Part shown: in pieces, positions 13,093 to 22,842 of the stretch | Numbering within the stretch: the first letter of the stretch is position 1 | Layout: each line of letters starts with the position of its first letter | Source: Artemisia argyi | Taxonomy: Eukaryota > Streptophyta > Magnoliopsida > Asterales > Asteraceae | Direction of reading: 5' to 3' | DNA: 64,000 nt | Assembly: GCA_030686995.1 (NCBI GenBank) | Contig: CM060691.1 | Coordinates: forward strand, 94,630,743 to 94,694,742 | Translations under genes and position numbers: made by a program | The notes under the pieces: generated by a model | The model's input: only the letters and a program-made list of their open reading frames with translations | Told to the model about the DNA's origin: nothing | Databases searched by the model: none

Positions 13093-15987
13093 TTATCTTA
13101 TTTTTCTCAACACTTTATCAGCTCTTGCATATTGATCTTGAATCTTCTGAATCAAAGCTCTAATCTTTTCACTATCTGCATAAACTCTTAACTTTGATTT
13201 CAACATTGCAGAAAGAGTTGTAGCTCTAAGTGGATATTCCTTCTCAGCAAACATAAACACATCTACTTTATTTGTTGTAGAAACATGATGAACCTCACAT
13301 TTATCAAAATATGTCCATGTAGTATTCAAGCTTGATGAACTAAACTTCCAATACTTATCATTAGGATCTGGTTCATATAGTCTTCTTAAGTCAACCCAGA
13401 GCTGCATTTCTTTCATATCCTTGAGAGTATCAGCCTTGAATCTTTCATTAACAAGCTTCCAAAGGGTATCAAGATCATCTTTGTCACATGCTTTAAGAAG
13501 ATCTTCAAACTGAATGAATGATGAAGATTCTCCTCCCAGTCTTATAATTTTCCAAGTGGGAGCAAAATTATTTGCTGTGTACACTTCCCAATCAATAATT
13601 TGATGTTTTGATTGTAAAGGATCTGGATAGAAATCTTCTTCTTCAACAATGATAATTGCACTCTGTAGATCTTCTGCACATTTCTCAGATTGAGATTCTT
13701 TCTCTTGAGGAACTTTCATTCTTTTGGTGACATGATCTTCAACAGTTGAAGATTTCCTTTTACTTTGTTTGAATCTTTCAACTTCTTCAAAATCAATAGG
13801 TCTGAAGGTACTATCTTGCCTTTTAATTCTGTAGTAGATACCTTCAATTCTTTCATGAGACATACCTTTGAAATCAGCCATCTTCCAGGTTCCAACATGG
13901 CAGCAATATACTTTCATCTCATGAATGATCTGTGCCTTTGTAGGTTGTCTTTGTTTCTTTTGACCTTTTCTAAAGTTTCCAATGATCTCATCCAGTGCTT
14001 GTTGATTCTTCATTTGAATGAAATCAACCAATTGAGCTGTTCTTTGTTCTTCAGTTAAAGTCTTGTTAGCAACAAGCTCAATAGCTTTCTTCTTTACCAT
14101 TGGATCATGCTTAATCATATGCTCAATCTCTTCATCTGATGGCACATATGAGAATATAGGGGGTTTCTCATGTAAGATGGTTGGTGGAATCACTGAGAGT
14201 GTTTGTGCCATTACTTCTTCAAGTTTACCTAACCTCTGTGCTTCCATAAAACTAGCAACATCCATCTCCTTTTGCTTTTTCATATTTTCTCTTTCTGCAG
14301 CTTCAAATTGTTCTGCTAATCTTGCATCAAAATCAATTTGAGCTTGATCTTTCTTAGAAATCTTTCTTGTATGTACTTGTTCTGCACCAAACACCATTGC
14401 TTTACCTTTAACTGATCTTTTTCTGGCAGCTTCTTCCTCTGCAGTGGTAAGTGATGGAACATCAGTGGTAACTTTTTCACTTGCAGTGGAAATTATGTGA
14501 TCAGTGGTAACATGTTCTGCTTCAGTGGAAAGTTGTTGAGCAGTTTCAATAACCATATCTTTAATATCCAATTTCCTCCCCTCAATCTCAGCTACATCAT
14601 CATATGCTTGAGCATTCATATCTTCAAAATTAGTACTCCTCCCCTTAATTTCTGCATCTGTTTTCCTCCCCTGTTTGGAAGAAGTTCCCAAATCATAATC
14701 AGAACCTGCAGAAAGACCATCATGTGATGATGATGGGGAAGAAACCACAACTTGAACATGTCTTCTCTTCTTGAGATTCTCAACTTCAGCCTGTAACTTT
14801 TGAATCTCAGCCTTCAATAGATTCAACTCTGTGGCATGTTGTTCTTTGGTCTGTGCCAGATCTTTCTCCAGAGTTTGAACCTGTTTGACTAATTTGGTAC
14901 ATAATTCCATCAATTCAGTTAGTGTCACACTGCCTTCAACACTTCCAACTGTGTTACCTGTTGGGAGAGGTGAATCATAAGGCATTGATTCAGGCTCTTC
15001 TCTAGTTGGACTAGATTGAAGCCTTGAACCACCACTGCTTGTGCCTACACCAAAAGGCTCAGCAACATGCAATGTTGAGATGAAAGAAGTTGACTGTTTA
15101 GACCTTCTTTCATAAGTGTGAGTTACAGCAGGAATATGTTGAATTTGTGGAACAATAATAGTGGGTGTGTGATGGGATACAACTGGGATTGTTGCATCTT
15201 CACCCTGTACCTGTGAAATCTTTGCAAGCATGTTTGGTAAAAGAGGATGAATAACTCCATTCCAAAAATCTGAAGCCTCACACATGTTTTGAAATACTTT
15301 TGGCTTAAGACATGGAGTGTCATAAATCCTATTATGATTTTGCAGTTGAAATTCATTTAACACTGCTTGCACAAACCTTGGATACATCAAAAATTTGTAT
15401 GAATTTGTTACATTGCCTTTCATGTTATTAAATATAAACCTTGAAAAATTGAAAGTCCTATCAGAAACCAAGCAAACTAAAGGGTAAGCCATGGTTGATC
15501 CAAATTGTTCATAAGAAGTTTTCTTAGGACTTAGGCAATGCAACAGAGTGTGTATCAAAAATCTCCAATGGGGACAAAAACATCCTTTCTTAAAAGTTAC
15601 TTTTTGGTCAGATGTATCATACCCCATCAAAGCAATGTATTTGAATATGTCTGAATTAGGTAATGTGATGATACCGTTGAGATCATCTAATTGGAGAATT
15701 CTCCTTAAAGATGACTCAGTAACATCAATAGTTACCCCATCCACTGTGGCTCTAAGAGCTTCCACAGATTCATGTATGTCTCCCTGTTCAAGTGTTATGG
15801 ACTCCACAGAGTTCCAAAACTGTTTGATTTGAGAAACAAAGATTGTGGGATTCATAGTTAAGGCATACCTTATATGAGTTGTGTTTAGGAAATCCACAAT
15901 CTGATGAAAAACGGGTCCACTCTTGTCGTTTGACTTTTGGAGGCAAGCCACTTGATTGTGTTCATCTGCAAACTTTAGAGTCACCAT
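13093..15987 (-). CDS. C downstream ORF, 964 aa, Asteraceae retroelement family
   Basis: Intact ORF between the pol-less segment and the 3' LTR. Residues about 1-230 form a conserved globular region (FADEHNQVACL, IKQFWNS, RFLIHTLLHCLS, KFLMYPRFVQ) that I recognise from many retroelement proteins of daisy-family genomes; its molecular role is not known to me. Next come a Pro/Ser-rich linker, a coiled coil at about 355-415 (heptads in KLVKQVQTLEKDLAQTKEQ), and a KKRR basic patch. A Thr-rich stretch near 475-510 contains VTTD and ISTA units from the dispersed motif. The C-terminal half is charged and helical (QFEAAEREN, KMADFKG, ERFKQSKRK). There is no zinc knuckle, RT or membrane anchor. An uninterrupted 964 codons in a young element suggests selection or very recent descent from an active copy. 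Confidence 0.85.
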   Translation of the reverse strand: MVTLKFADEHNQVACLQKSNDKSGPVFHQIVDFLNTTHIRYALTMNPTIFVSQIKQFWNSVESITLEQGDIHESVEALRATVDGVTIDVTESSLRRILQLDDLNGIITLPNSDIFKYIALMGYDTSDQKVTFKKGCFCPHWRFLIHTLLHCLSPKKTSYEQFGSTMAYPLVCLVSDRTFNFSRFIFNNMKGNVTNSYKFLMYPRFVQAVLNEFQLQNHNRIYDTPCLKPKVFQNMCEASDFWNGVIHPLLPNMLAKISQVQGEDATIPVVSHHTPTIIVPQIQHIPAVTHTYERRSKQSTSFISTLHVAEPFGVGTSSGGSRLQSSPTREEPESMPYDSPLPTGNTVGSVEGSVTLTELMELCTKLVKQVQTLEKDLAQTKEQHATELNLLKAEIQKLQAEVENLKKRRHVQVVVSSPSSSHDGLSAGSDYDLGTSSKQGRKTDAEIKGRSTNFEDMNAQAYDDVAEIEGRKLDIKDMVIETAQQLSTEAEHVTTDHIISTASEKVTTDVPSLTTAEEEAARKRSVKGKAMVFGAEQVHTRKISKKDQAQIDFDARLAEQFEAAERENMKKQKEMDVASFMEAQRLGKLEEVMAQTLSVIPPTILHEKPPIFSYVPSDEEIEHMIKHDPMVKKKAIELVANKTLTEEQRTAQLVDFIQMKNQQALDEIIGNFRKGQKKQRQPTKAQIIHEMKVYCCHVGTWKMADFKGMSHERIEGIYYRIKRQDSTFRPIDFEEVERFKQSKRKSSTVEDHVTKRMKVPQEKESQSEKCAEDLQSAIIIVEEEDFYPDPLQSKHQIIDWEVYTANNFAPTWKIIRLGGESSSFIQFEDLLKACDKDDLDTLWKLVNERFKADTLKDMKEMQLWVDLRRLYEPDPNDKYWKFSSSSLNTTWTYFDKCEVHHVSTTNKVDVFMFAEKEYPLRATTLSAMLKSKLRVYADSEKIRALIQKIQDQYARADKVLRKIR

Positions 15988-16363
15988 GATTTTGTGATTT
16001 GAGAGATAAAAGTGTTAGTAATCGAGAATAAAGAGCAAGCCGTATAATGATCAATTTATACTAATAAGGTTTTGAGAAAAACGCGTATGGTGAATTATCT
16101 ATAGAAAGATTTATCTTTAGAAAAGAATAAATAAAGTTTGGTAAGTAGATAATTCCCAAAAATTTTACCCTATTAATACGGAAAGACAGTTATATTTGCA
16201 ACGGCTAGTATAAATAAGATTACTGACACACAGTTGTAACGGCTAGTTCACCAGTGGTAAAATTTACACTATCAGTGGAAACGGTGAACTTGCAGTGGTA
16301 ACAATCAACAAAATTTCAAAGAGCAGTGGTAAGTAAAACATGTAAAATTTGCTGCTCTTATCA

Positions 16364-16585
16364 TAGTTTTTAGCAAACTATCAGCTATCAACGGATTTGA
16401 TATGTCTTTACCATGAGCCTTTGCTATGGACTAGCCAACTCTTGATTACAAGGATGTATGGTGAGTTGATAACCTAGTTTTTGGTAAACTATCAACCATG
16501 AACGGATTTGATGTGTCTTTACCTATAGCCGTTTGCTCAGGACTAGTTGATTCTTATGTGGATTAGACATGGTGAATCAATAACC
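16364..16585. repeat. Imperfect tandem duplication, about 111 bp x 2, in C
   Basis: Copy 1 is 16364-16474 and copy 2 is 16475-16585. Both share TAGTTTTTrGyAAACTATCA, then CAACGGATTTGATrTGTCTTTACC, a GGACTAG block and an ATGGTGA(g/a)T(c/t) end. They lie upstream of the antisense mini-gene and downstream (in element sense) of gag. Divergence between copies exceeds that between the LTRs, so the duplication predates this insertion. Confidence 0.75.
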
Positions 16586-16885
16586 ATTTGTTATGTGTCT
16601 TAAGTTACACATCTTATAACTCCATTCACATTAAACATCTAAACTTAAACAATAATAGTTAACCCAAGTAACTTTTAACCAAGTTACTATACACAAAAAT
16701 ATCTTCTCAAAAGTTAAACCACAGTTACTTCTCAAACCAACCAAAACAGATGGAAGTAAATAACCTTCATTAATTAGCATAACACCTAACCTTGGCTTAT
16801 TTAACCTCCTCCAAACACCACATCTCAGTCACCAATAATCTTTCAAACCCAAATATCCCAATCAACCCAATTCTCTTCCACAACC

Positions 16886-17335
16886 ATGTCATCAAACCCT
16901 GAGTCCTCTGATCAACACTCTTCTGTTCCATCATCAGAAGAAGATGTACCACCATATCCATGGGGACTTGAAGATTCTGACTATAAGAGAGAGATGGAGA
17001 AACGATGGGATGTGCAAGAAAAACAATGGAATGCACACATAGAGAGTGAATCAAGCCATGATCCAAATCCTGCTGAGAGAGAGCTTGTCTCTCCTTTCAT
17101 CTGGACCTCTGATGAAGAATCTTCAGAAGAAGAGAATGAAGATCCAACCTTTCTTCCACCTTCCACACCAGAGAGATCCCAACCAAGATCAAGTAAAAGA
17201 GATTCATCTCTCCCAACATCATCAAATTTGGTGTTGGATCTTCCTGCTCCAGAACCTGGTCTTCTGCATCAAGAACATATTGGACAGAGCAAGAAGGCTC
17301 AGATCATATGTAAGGGAAAGGAGAAGCAGAAGTAA
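16886..17335 (+). CDS. Antisense mini-gene inside element C, 149 aa, unknown function
   Basis: A plus-strand ORF opposite to element C, placed exactly where pol is missing. The product is acidic and Ser/Glu/Pro-rich (PYPWGLEDSDY near residue 24; a Glu-rich run near residue 75), with a basic C-terminus. It has no signal peptide, membrane segment or domain I recognise. The layout looks like a small gene: TATTTAA at about 16799-16805, a C/A-rich leader, a good ATG context (CAACCATGTC), and 3' sequence with plant-like AATGAATGAA/AATAAT polyadenylation signals around 17480-17600. It could be a captured host gene or an element-specific antisense ORF of the kind known in some plant retrotransposons. 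No second copy is present for comparison. I do not assign a function. Confidence 0.5.
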   Translation: MSSNPESSDQHSSVPSSEEDVPPYPWGLEDSDYKREMEKRWDVQEKQWNAHIESESSHDPNPAERELVSPFIWTSDEESSEEENEDPTFLPPSTPERSQPRSSKRDSSLPTSSNLVLDLPAPEPGLLHQEHIGQSKKAQIICKGKEKQK

Positions 17336-17866
17336 ATGATTGAGGAATGTTGCCAAGGAACAAAGTTCTTGAGTATTTTCTTGACTTTGTTACTTGAGCA
17401 CCTTCACAGTCTTCCTTCTCTTCTTTTTCCATTTTCATCTTCAGCTTCTTCATTGTACTTGTCATAGCCTCAAGTATTATGTAATAATTGATAGAAGCTA
17501 GTAGTACACAATTAGCCAAATGTATTAGGAATGATCTTTGTAATTCAATTGGAACTTTGAATGTAAGCTGTAACTTGTGTCTTGGAATGAATGAAAAGAT
17601 CTTCTTAATTTAATCAATATTGGAAGACCTTCAGCATTATTATCTTTGCAGTAGAAACTAAGTTCAGCTTATTTGACTACATTCCTTGGCTACACCGCTT
17701 GGTGACTTTAACACACTTCTTGCAATCTCATAAACATTTGCAGAACAGACATATACCAAACAACTTGCAAACATATTAGTGAGTCACTGTGAAACTCAGA
17801 AAGTATTATCAAGTCAGTCATACTCATTAGTAGTCTTTGACTGTTCCTGCACTCAACATAAAACAA

Positions 17867-20590
17867 TTAGTACCTTTTGGGGACCCAAGCCACAAATGAC
17901 TTGGATCTGCCTCGTGTATCAATATAATTGTATCTATCAAAGGTCATTGATACACCATTGGGATTGTCTGAGGTTGTTGTTCCTTTTGGTTTCCATTCCC
18001 AACGAGCTGAGGCCTTAACAGCTTTTCCCAAGTTTACCCTTTTCTTATTCACATAGACATCAGTGGAAACATTTGGTCTTGCAGTGGTAACTGCATGCCT
18101 AGCAGTGGAAACTGCTGGATTAGAGAAATTTGGTCTCCACATGTGATTCTTGTGATCATTCTTTTCAAAATAAGTCTTTTTCCCTGTTTGATAAGATTTA
18201 ACAAAAGAAGTGACAGGGGACTTAGGATAAAATCTGTTTTTACTACTGGCAGTGGTAACTGCTGGTCTAGCAGTGGAAATTGGTTTGATGCCAGTGGTAA
18301 GCATAACAGACCTGGGAACCATCTTGCTTAGGGGGTTTGGGTGAGTCATTTTATTAGAATTATGTCCATTCACCCTTTTATTCACAAATACTTCCCTTCT
18401 TCCCATGTGGTATGTACAGTCTTTAGCTAAATGGTCAAAGCTACCACATATATGACAAGCCTTATTGTTGAACACAAAATCACTACCAAACTGCCTAGTT
18501 TTAACATGATTCCAACTTCTCATGTTCCCTCTAGGAGATTTAGACCTATCCCTGTACATTTCTGCATACCTAGTAGTAGGCCTAGTGTAATTTGACTGTG
18601 TCCTAGGCTTCTCTTTGACTTCTTCAGGAATACTTTTTCTTTCCTCAACTTTAACAACTTCAGTAACACTAGTTTTAGACTCAACATTCAAACATTCATC
18701 TTTAAGAGATGAGTCACTAGCACTATCAAAAGTCTCAACCTCAACCTGAACCTTTTCAGTTTCAACTGGTTTAACAAATTTTGGTCCATAGGTCATGGGT
18801 GGATCCTGAAACTCTTCTAAGCCTGTGTGAGCTAGGTCAATGCCAGGAGGTGCTGGAACACCTCTTAGAGGTGGTGGAACAGATTTGTATCCAAGACCTG
18901 ATTTAGCTTTGCTCACAACTTGGGCTTCCCAAATTTTGTCAATGCTCTTGGATTGATGGTCTAGTGTTTGCTTAGTTATCTGAATATTCTCACTAGCCTT
19001 TTTAACTTTTTCAATCTCTTCCCTAAGAGCTTTATTTACTTCAACATAAAAATCTAAGTCTCTTTTTAAAACAGCAATATCATCACTGAACTTAGATTCA
19101 TTAGCCCTATAATGCTCTATCTATTTTTCTAAAACACCTAGACCTCTTTTATGATTTGCTAAATTATAATTAGTATGATGTAAATCTAGCATCAGTTCAT
19201 CATATTTTGTTTTAGAGATCTCTAACTCTTTTACAGCCTTACAGTTTTTAGAACAAGCATTATCAGTATGTACCTCAGAGTCAGAGAAAGCCATGAGTGC
19301 ATGCTCAGTGGCTAGCATTGCAGATTCTGAATCATCTTCTCCATTCTGAGTCATAAAGCTCCAATCAAAGCTCACTCCATCAATAGCCAATAGCACCTTT
19401 GGCTCTTCTGTTGTAGGTTCTTTGTTCTTTTCCTTCTTGTACCAAGTTGACTTATTGTCAGATTTCCTTGGTTTTCTGCATTCTCTTACAAAGTGCCCCT
19501 TCTTGTGACAGTTATAGCACTCCACCTTCTTTTTATCAAAACCTACAGTCTCATCACCACTTATATGTATCTTTATCCCTGTCTTCTTCCAGAACTTCTT
19601 TGATCTCAAGCTTAGTAATGCCACCTGCCATTTAATGTCCATCTCCTCCATATCATCTTCATCAATTTGATCCAAATCCTCATGATTGAGAATTGAACCA
19701 CCCACATGGCTTGATATAAAGGCATAGAAAGTAGCATCACTTAGTCCTGCAACCTGTTTCTTTGAGCTCCTAGTGGAAACATTTCCATTACCAGTGGAAA
19801 CAATCATGTTACCACTGTCATCATCACTATCACTTTCATCATCTGAACTATCATTACCTGATGATGATATGAGTGCTACACTTGCAGAACTTGTTCTTAA
19901 CTTACCAGCTTTCTTTAATCTTTGTTCAATAACTTTAAAGTTATTGTACACATCATTAAGCTTCATGGTCTCAAGATCTGACTTATCTTCCCAAACAGCA
20001 ACATTGGTATCAAACTCAGAAGGTAAGCTTCTTAGAAATTTAAGATTGAGGTCTTCCTTTTCTACCTCAATTCCAAAAGCAGTGAGCTGAGTAACAATCT
20101 TTTGTAGCCTTGTGAATATGCTATCAAGAGATTCATTACTTGTTGAACCAAAGTTTTCATAAGTCTACTTTAGTAAAGTCTTTTGAGTCTTCTTGGTAGA
20201 GTCATTACCACCAAACACTTTACAGATCTCATCAAAAAGAGTCTTTGCAGACTTGTATTTGCTAAAAGCCAGAACTTGTTCTCTGGATAGAGCCATCAAT
20301 AACAAACCTCTAGCCTTCAAATCATTCTTTAGTTGGCTTCTTTCTTCATTAGTAACAGGACCAGTGTTAACTTTTGTTACTGTCTTGTCACCAACCTGCT
20401 CTACAGTTGTACCAGGTTTGAATGAATTTCCACACATTATGATCTCCCATAATGTGTAGTCTTGAACCATAAAGAATTGTTCTATCATAAGCCTCCACAT
20501 CTCAAAGTCATTAATCTTAAGCTTAGGAAGCTATGCAGCAATGTTTGATTGGCTTGTTTCTGTCTCCATTGTTTCTTTTGAGTCTGCCAT
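17867..20590 (-). pseudogene. C gag, one 908-codon frame with three amber codons
   Basis: Gag-like nucleocapsid protein. Starting at the ATG at 20590, a single frame runs to TAA at 17867-17869. It is interrupted only by TAG at 20531-20533, 20165-20167 and 19121-19123, each where Gln is expected. Order: UBN2-type copia gag region (codons about 20-230), acidic Ser/Asp-rich stretch, first CCHC zinc knuckle CYNCHKKGHFVREC (about 358-371), coiled-coil-rich middle, second knuckle CHICGSFDHLAKDC (about 712-725), then a Thr/Val-rich tail whose VTTA and VSTA units encode the dispersed CAGTGGTAA motif. It ends AWVPKRY, where related elements go on to pol, but pol is absent here. The lack of any frameshift or other stop, with young LTRs, makes read-through or trans-supplied Gag worth considering. 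Confidence 0.85.
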
Positions 20591-20621
20591 AGGATCTTCT
20601 AAATCAAAATATCAAAGCCTT

Positions 20622-20633
20622 GCTCTGATACCA
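20622..20633 (-). other. C primer-binding site (tRNA-iMet)
   Basis: Minus-strand TGGTATCAGAGC, complementary to the 3' end of initiator methionine tRNA, separated from the right LTR by two bases. This is the standard plant copia primer site and identifies the right LTR as the 5' LTR. Confidence 0.95.
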
Positions 20634-20635
20634 CT

Positions 20636-21127
20636 TGTTGGATCGTGCACACCTTGAACTTGTGTTAATAATGATACTTTGAGTGATACCACTAAGTATG
20701 CGGAATCTACTTAATGATACTTAGAAGATTGATTGTAAATGAAACAATTGTATGTATGAACAATGTATGTAACAAAACAAATAGCTCCAATATTATTAAT
20801 GATAATAATACGAGTGATCTATGATATCACTAGGGTTACACCTTGAAGCTCTAAGAAAACGTATTAGAAAGATATATTCTAACTATGAATTAGGATCTCC
20901 TTTTATACAGCAAGGAGTCCTCTTTTACAAGATAAGTATAATACTAATAGAATAAGATATACACAAAATCTTTTCTATGTTTATCTAAGCGCGTTTCTCT
21001 AACAGTTAACAAGTGAGCAGTGGTAATATTTGTTCTTGCAGTGGTAATAAGTTTCCACTGCAAGTACAATCTTCTGCAGTTGTAATATCTTCACTAGCCG
21101 TGGTAACTGATAGAATAATTCCCAACA
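20636..21127 (-). repeat. C 5' LTR (492 bp)
   Basis: Promoter-bearing LTR of C, with the same length as its partner. Boundaries are fixed by TGTTGG at 20636 and CCAACA ending at 21127, followed by CCTTC. Three copies of the CAGTGGTAA/TTTCCACTG motif (about 21018-21061) lie upstream of the TATA box on the minus strand. Confidence 0.95.
20901..20907 (-). promoter_or_regulatory. C TATA box
   Basis: Minus-strand TATAAAA in the context CTGTATAAAAGGAG, about 265 bp from the inner LTR edge and about 110 bp downstream of the CAGTGGTAA cluster. This fits an RNA polymerase II start for the element transcript. Confidence 0.7.
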
Positions 21128-21132
21128 CCTTC

Positions 21133-22842
21133 TCTAGGATTAACTGAATTTATGTGTAGATCGGATTTGTGTAGGTAGGGGAGTCGGTTTTTTCTCTTGA
21201 TTTATCCTTAATCGCCCATATTATTTCAAACCCTAATCCCTAAATCGTTTTACTTTTCTGGAAATCGTTTTGGGTTATGCTTTGTACTCCTAAACCGACC
21301 TTAAATCGGTTATTATTATTTTTAGGGTTTCGAATTTCTGATTATTGATTTGTACCTTTAAACCGACATTCTGAGTGCATATTCTAAGTCAGTTTTGGGT
21401 ATGTAAACCTTTAATGATCTCCTATTGAATATCTTGAATCGTTGAAGGCTTGATAACCCTAACACGATTATTCTTTGTAATCGTTTTTAGGGTTCCATCT
21501 GGGTTGTATTAGATCGTTGATGTTTTATGGTTCTATCCTTATTCGATCTGCTTGCTGGTGATTCATATATCAGGTTATTGAATCTATTCATTAGGCTGAT
21601 GTATGGTGGTGCTTACACGATATAGAAACCCTAATCTAAGGGTTTCATATTTTTTAAAGGATCTGCTTGTTTACTTGAGTGTCAACCTATGCAAGGGGTT
21701 GTGTGGTGATTGTTGGTTCGTTTCATGTTGTTGCTGCCATGTAAGTGTGTTTGGGAGAGATGGGAGTTATGTTTTAGGGCTTGCTGTTGTTTGCATCTAC
21801 ATTCTTATTTGAAATCCTTACTATAGGGTTTAGCGCATGCAATTTCTTGATTGGGTTCCTGATCATCATTGTTAATGATCATGGGAAGTGTATTGCATTG
21901 TAACTTGATCATTGGATATCTTCATGTGTTTCACTCGTATTTGTTAGAAGATTGGTTCAAGTTCGGATATGTTGGAGGTTGGGTTGCTTAGACCATGTTT
22001 ATGCTTCAAATTTATTTGCTACGGAAGTCACTCCTATTAGGTTATTAGATTATGCTTTGCATAATACTAATAGAAGACGCAATTTGTTGAAGCTGGAAGT
22101 TCGCATGTTTATGATCTGGATCGCTAGGATGACTAAAAAGACTTCAATTTTATTTGAGTTGTGATGTATTGTATTTTTATTACTAGTCATCGTTAGTTGT
22201 ATTTAGATCTGGTAGTTATAAGAATGGCCTGTCATTCTTATATAGTGGTAGTGGTAGTGTCCTTAGGGACTTCGATGAGAGACTCACTCTCTTCCATTGT
22301 ACTTAAACGTTTTTTATTAATGTATTTTACCGGGTGCAGGATTACTCCCCTTTAAAAAAAATAATTTAATTAGTTAAATAATAAGTAATTAGTAATTAAT
22401 TAATAATATATAATTAATTAGTGTAAAAATTCATTTTCTTTTTCTAAAAACTTTTCTTTCATCTTTAGGTTTGTAAAAAAGTCATTTTCACCCCCTGAGG
22501 GTTTTCAGATTTTAGTTTTCACTTTTTATTTTGTACGTTCACGTAAATTTAAATTGAACGTACGCGTTTTAGGTTTTAAACGTTTCTGGGTTTTCCAATT
22601 TTACAATCTTGTTAATATAGCTTATTTAAGCTATTTCCTTGTACAATTCAGTAGTGTAATCAATCACAACCCCTTTTCTGTCCAAATTCACCCGATCACA
22701 AACCCGTTTGAATACAATCCACACCTCGTCAGGACATAACGACCCGGGGAAACCCCTATACTTCTACGGAGATTGACTCTGAGCAGTTTGACTTTGTTGA
22801 CCATTCACCTGGTCAATTTAGTTGACCGTTTGGAGCCAATCA
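21133..22842 (+). repeat. B 3' LTR, second part
   Basis: Resumes after the CCTTC duplication (21128-21132) and ends GGAGCCAATCA against the CCTAC target copy. Together with 9157-12510 it restores a 5.06-kb LTR. It contains repeated 'ccctaat' and 'aaccgac' type stretches around 21230-21370 and an AT-rich block at 22345-22440. Open frames at 21603-21812, 21952-22164 and 22554-22739 show no recognisable protein and are regarded as chance. Confidence 0.85.

Larger units (their letters stand above)
12893..21061. repeat. Dispersed CAGTGGTAA / CAGTGGAAA motif of element C
   Basis: More than twenty near-exact copies within 8.6 kb. Clusters: each LTR (12893-12936 and 21018-21061); five copies at 14441-14531 inside the 964-aa ORF; four at 16251-16331 in non-coding sequence; three at 18060-18110 and three at 18250-18300 inside gag; and three at 19773-19820 inside gag (one only TAGTGGAAA, one in complement). 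Coding copies give VTT/VST on the minus strand, so protein and DNA both repeat. Degenerate versions (CAGTTGTAA, CCGTGGTAA) accompany the clusters. Elsewhere in the window I noticed only one similar site (25765). Confidence 0.85.
12511..21127 (-). mobile_element. Element C: young pol-less copia-type element
   Basis: An 8617-bp insertion with identical-length LTRs (492 bp, 2 mismatches), TGTTGG...CCAACA ends and target duplication CCTTC (12506-12510 and 21128-21132). Minus orientation follows from the tRNA-iMet primer-binding site inside the right LTR, the polypurine tract inside the left LTR, and all element ORFs. Reading 5' to 3' on the minus strand: LTR, PBS, a 908-codon gag with two zinc knuckles, a pol-free 1.9-kb segment with an antisense mini-gene, a 964-codon ORF, polypurine tract, LTR. 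Protease, integrase, RT and RNase H are all missing, so it must be mobilised in trans; near-identical LTRs say this happened recently. The proteins resemble families I know from Asteraceae. Confidence 0.95.
5738..22842 (+). mobile_element. Element B: long-LTR gypsy-type element, almost no interior left
   Basis: Bounded by the 5-bp target duplication CCTAC (5733-5737 and 22843-22847), starting TGATGAG and ending CCAATCA. The left LTR copy (5738-8973) and the right copy (from 9157) align along about 3.2 kb with a few percent mismatch by eye. Only 183 bp of interior separates them, ending in a Tat/Athila-style polypurine tract, which also sets the plus orientation. The right LTR is itself split by element C; without C it totals about 5.06 kb. 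No B protein remains, so lineage is inferred from LTR length, TGAT...ATCA ends and polypurine tract only. B must have been moved by another element's proteins, or lost its interior after insertion. Confidence 0.88.

Noticed and set aside
21603..22164. Two short ORFs in the second part of the B LTR
   Set aside because: No recognisable protein, and they lie in LTR sequence with no other support.
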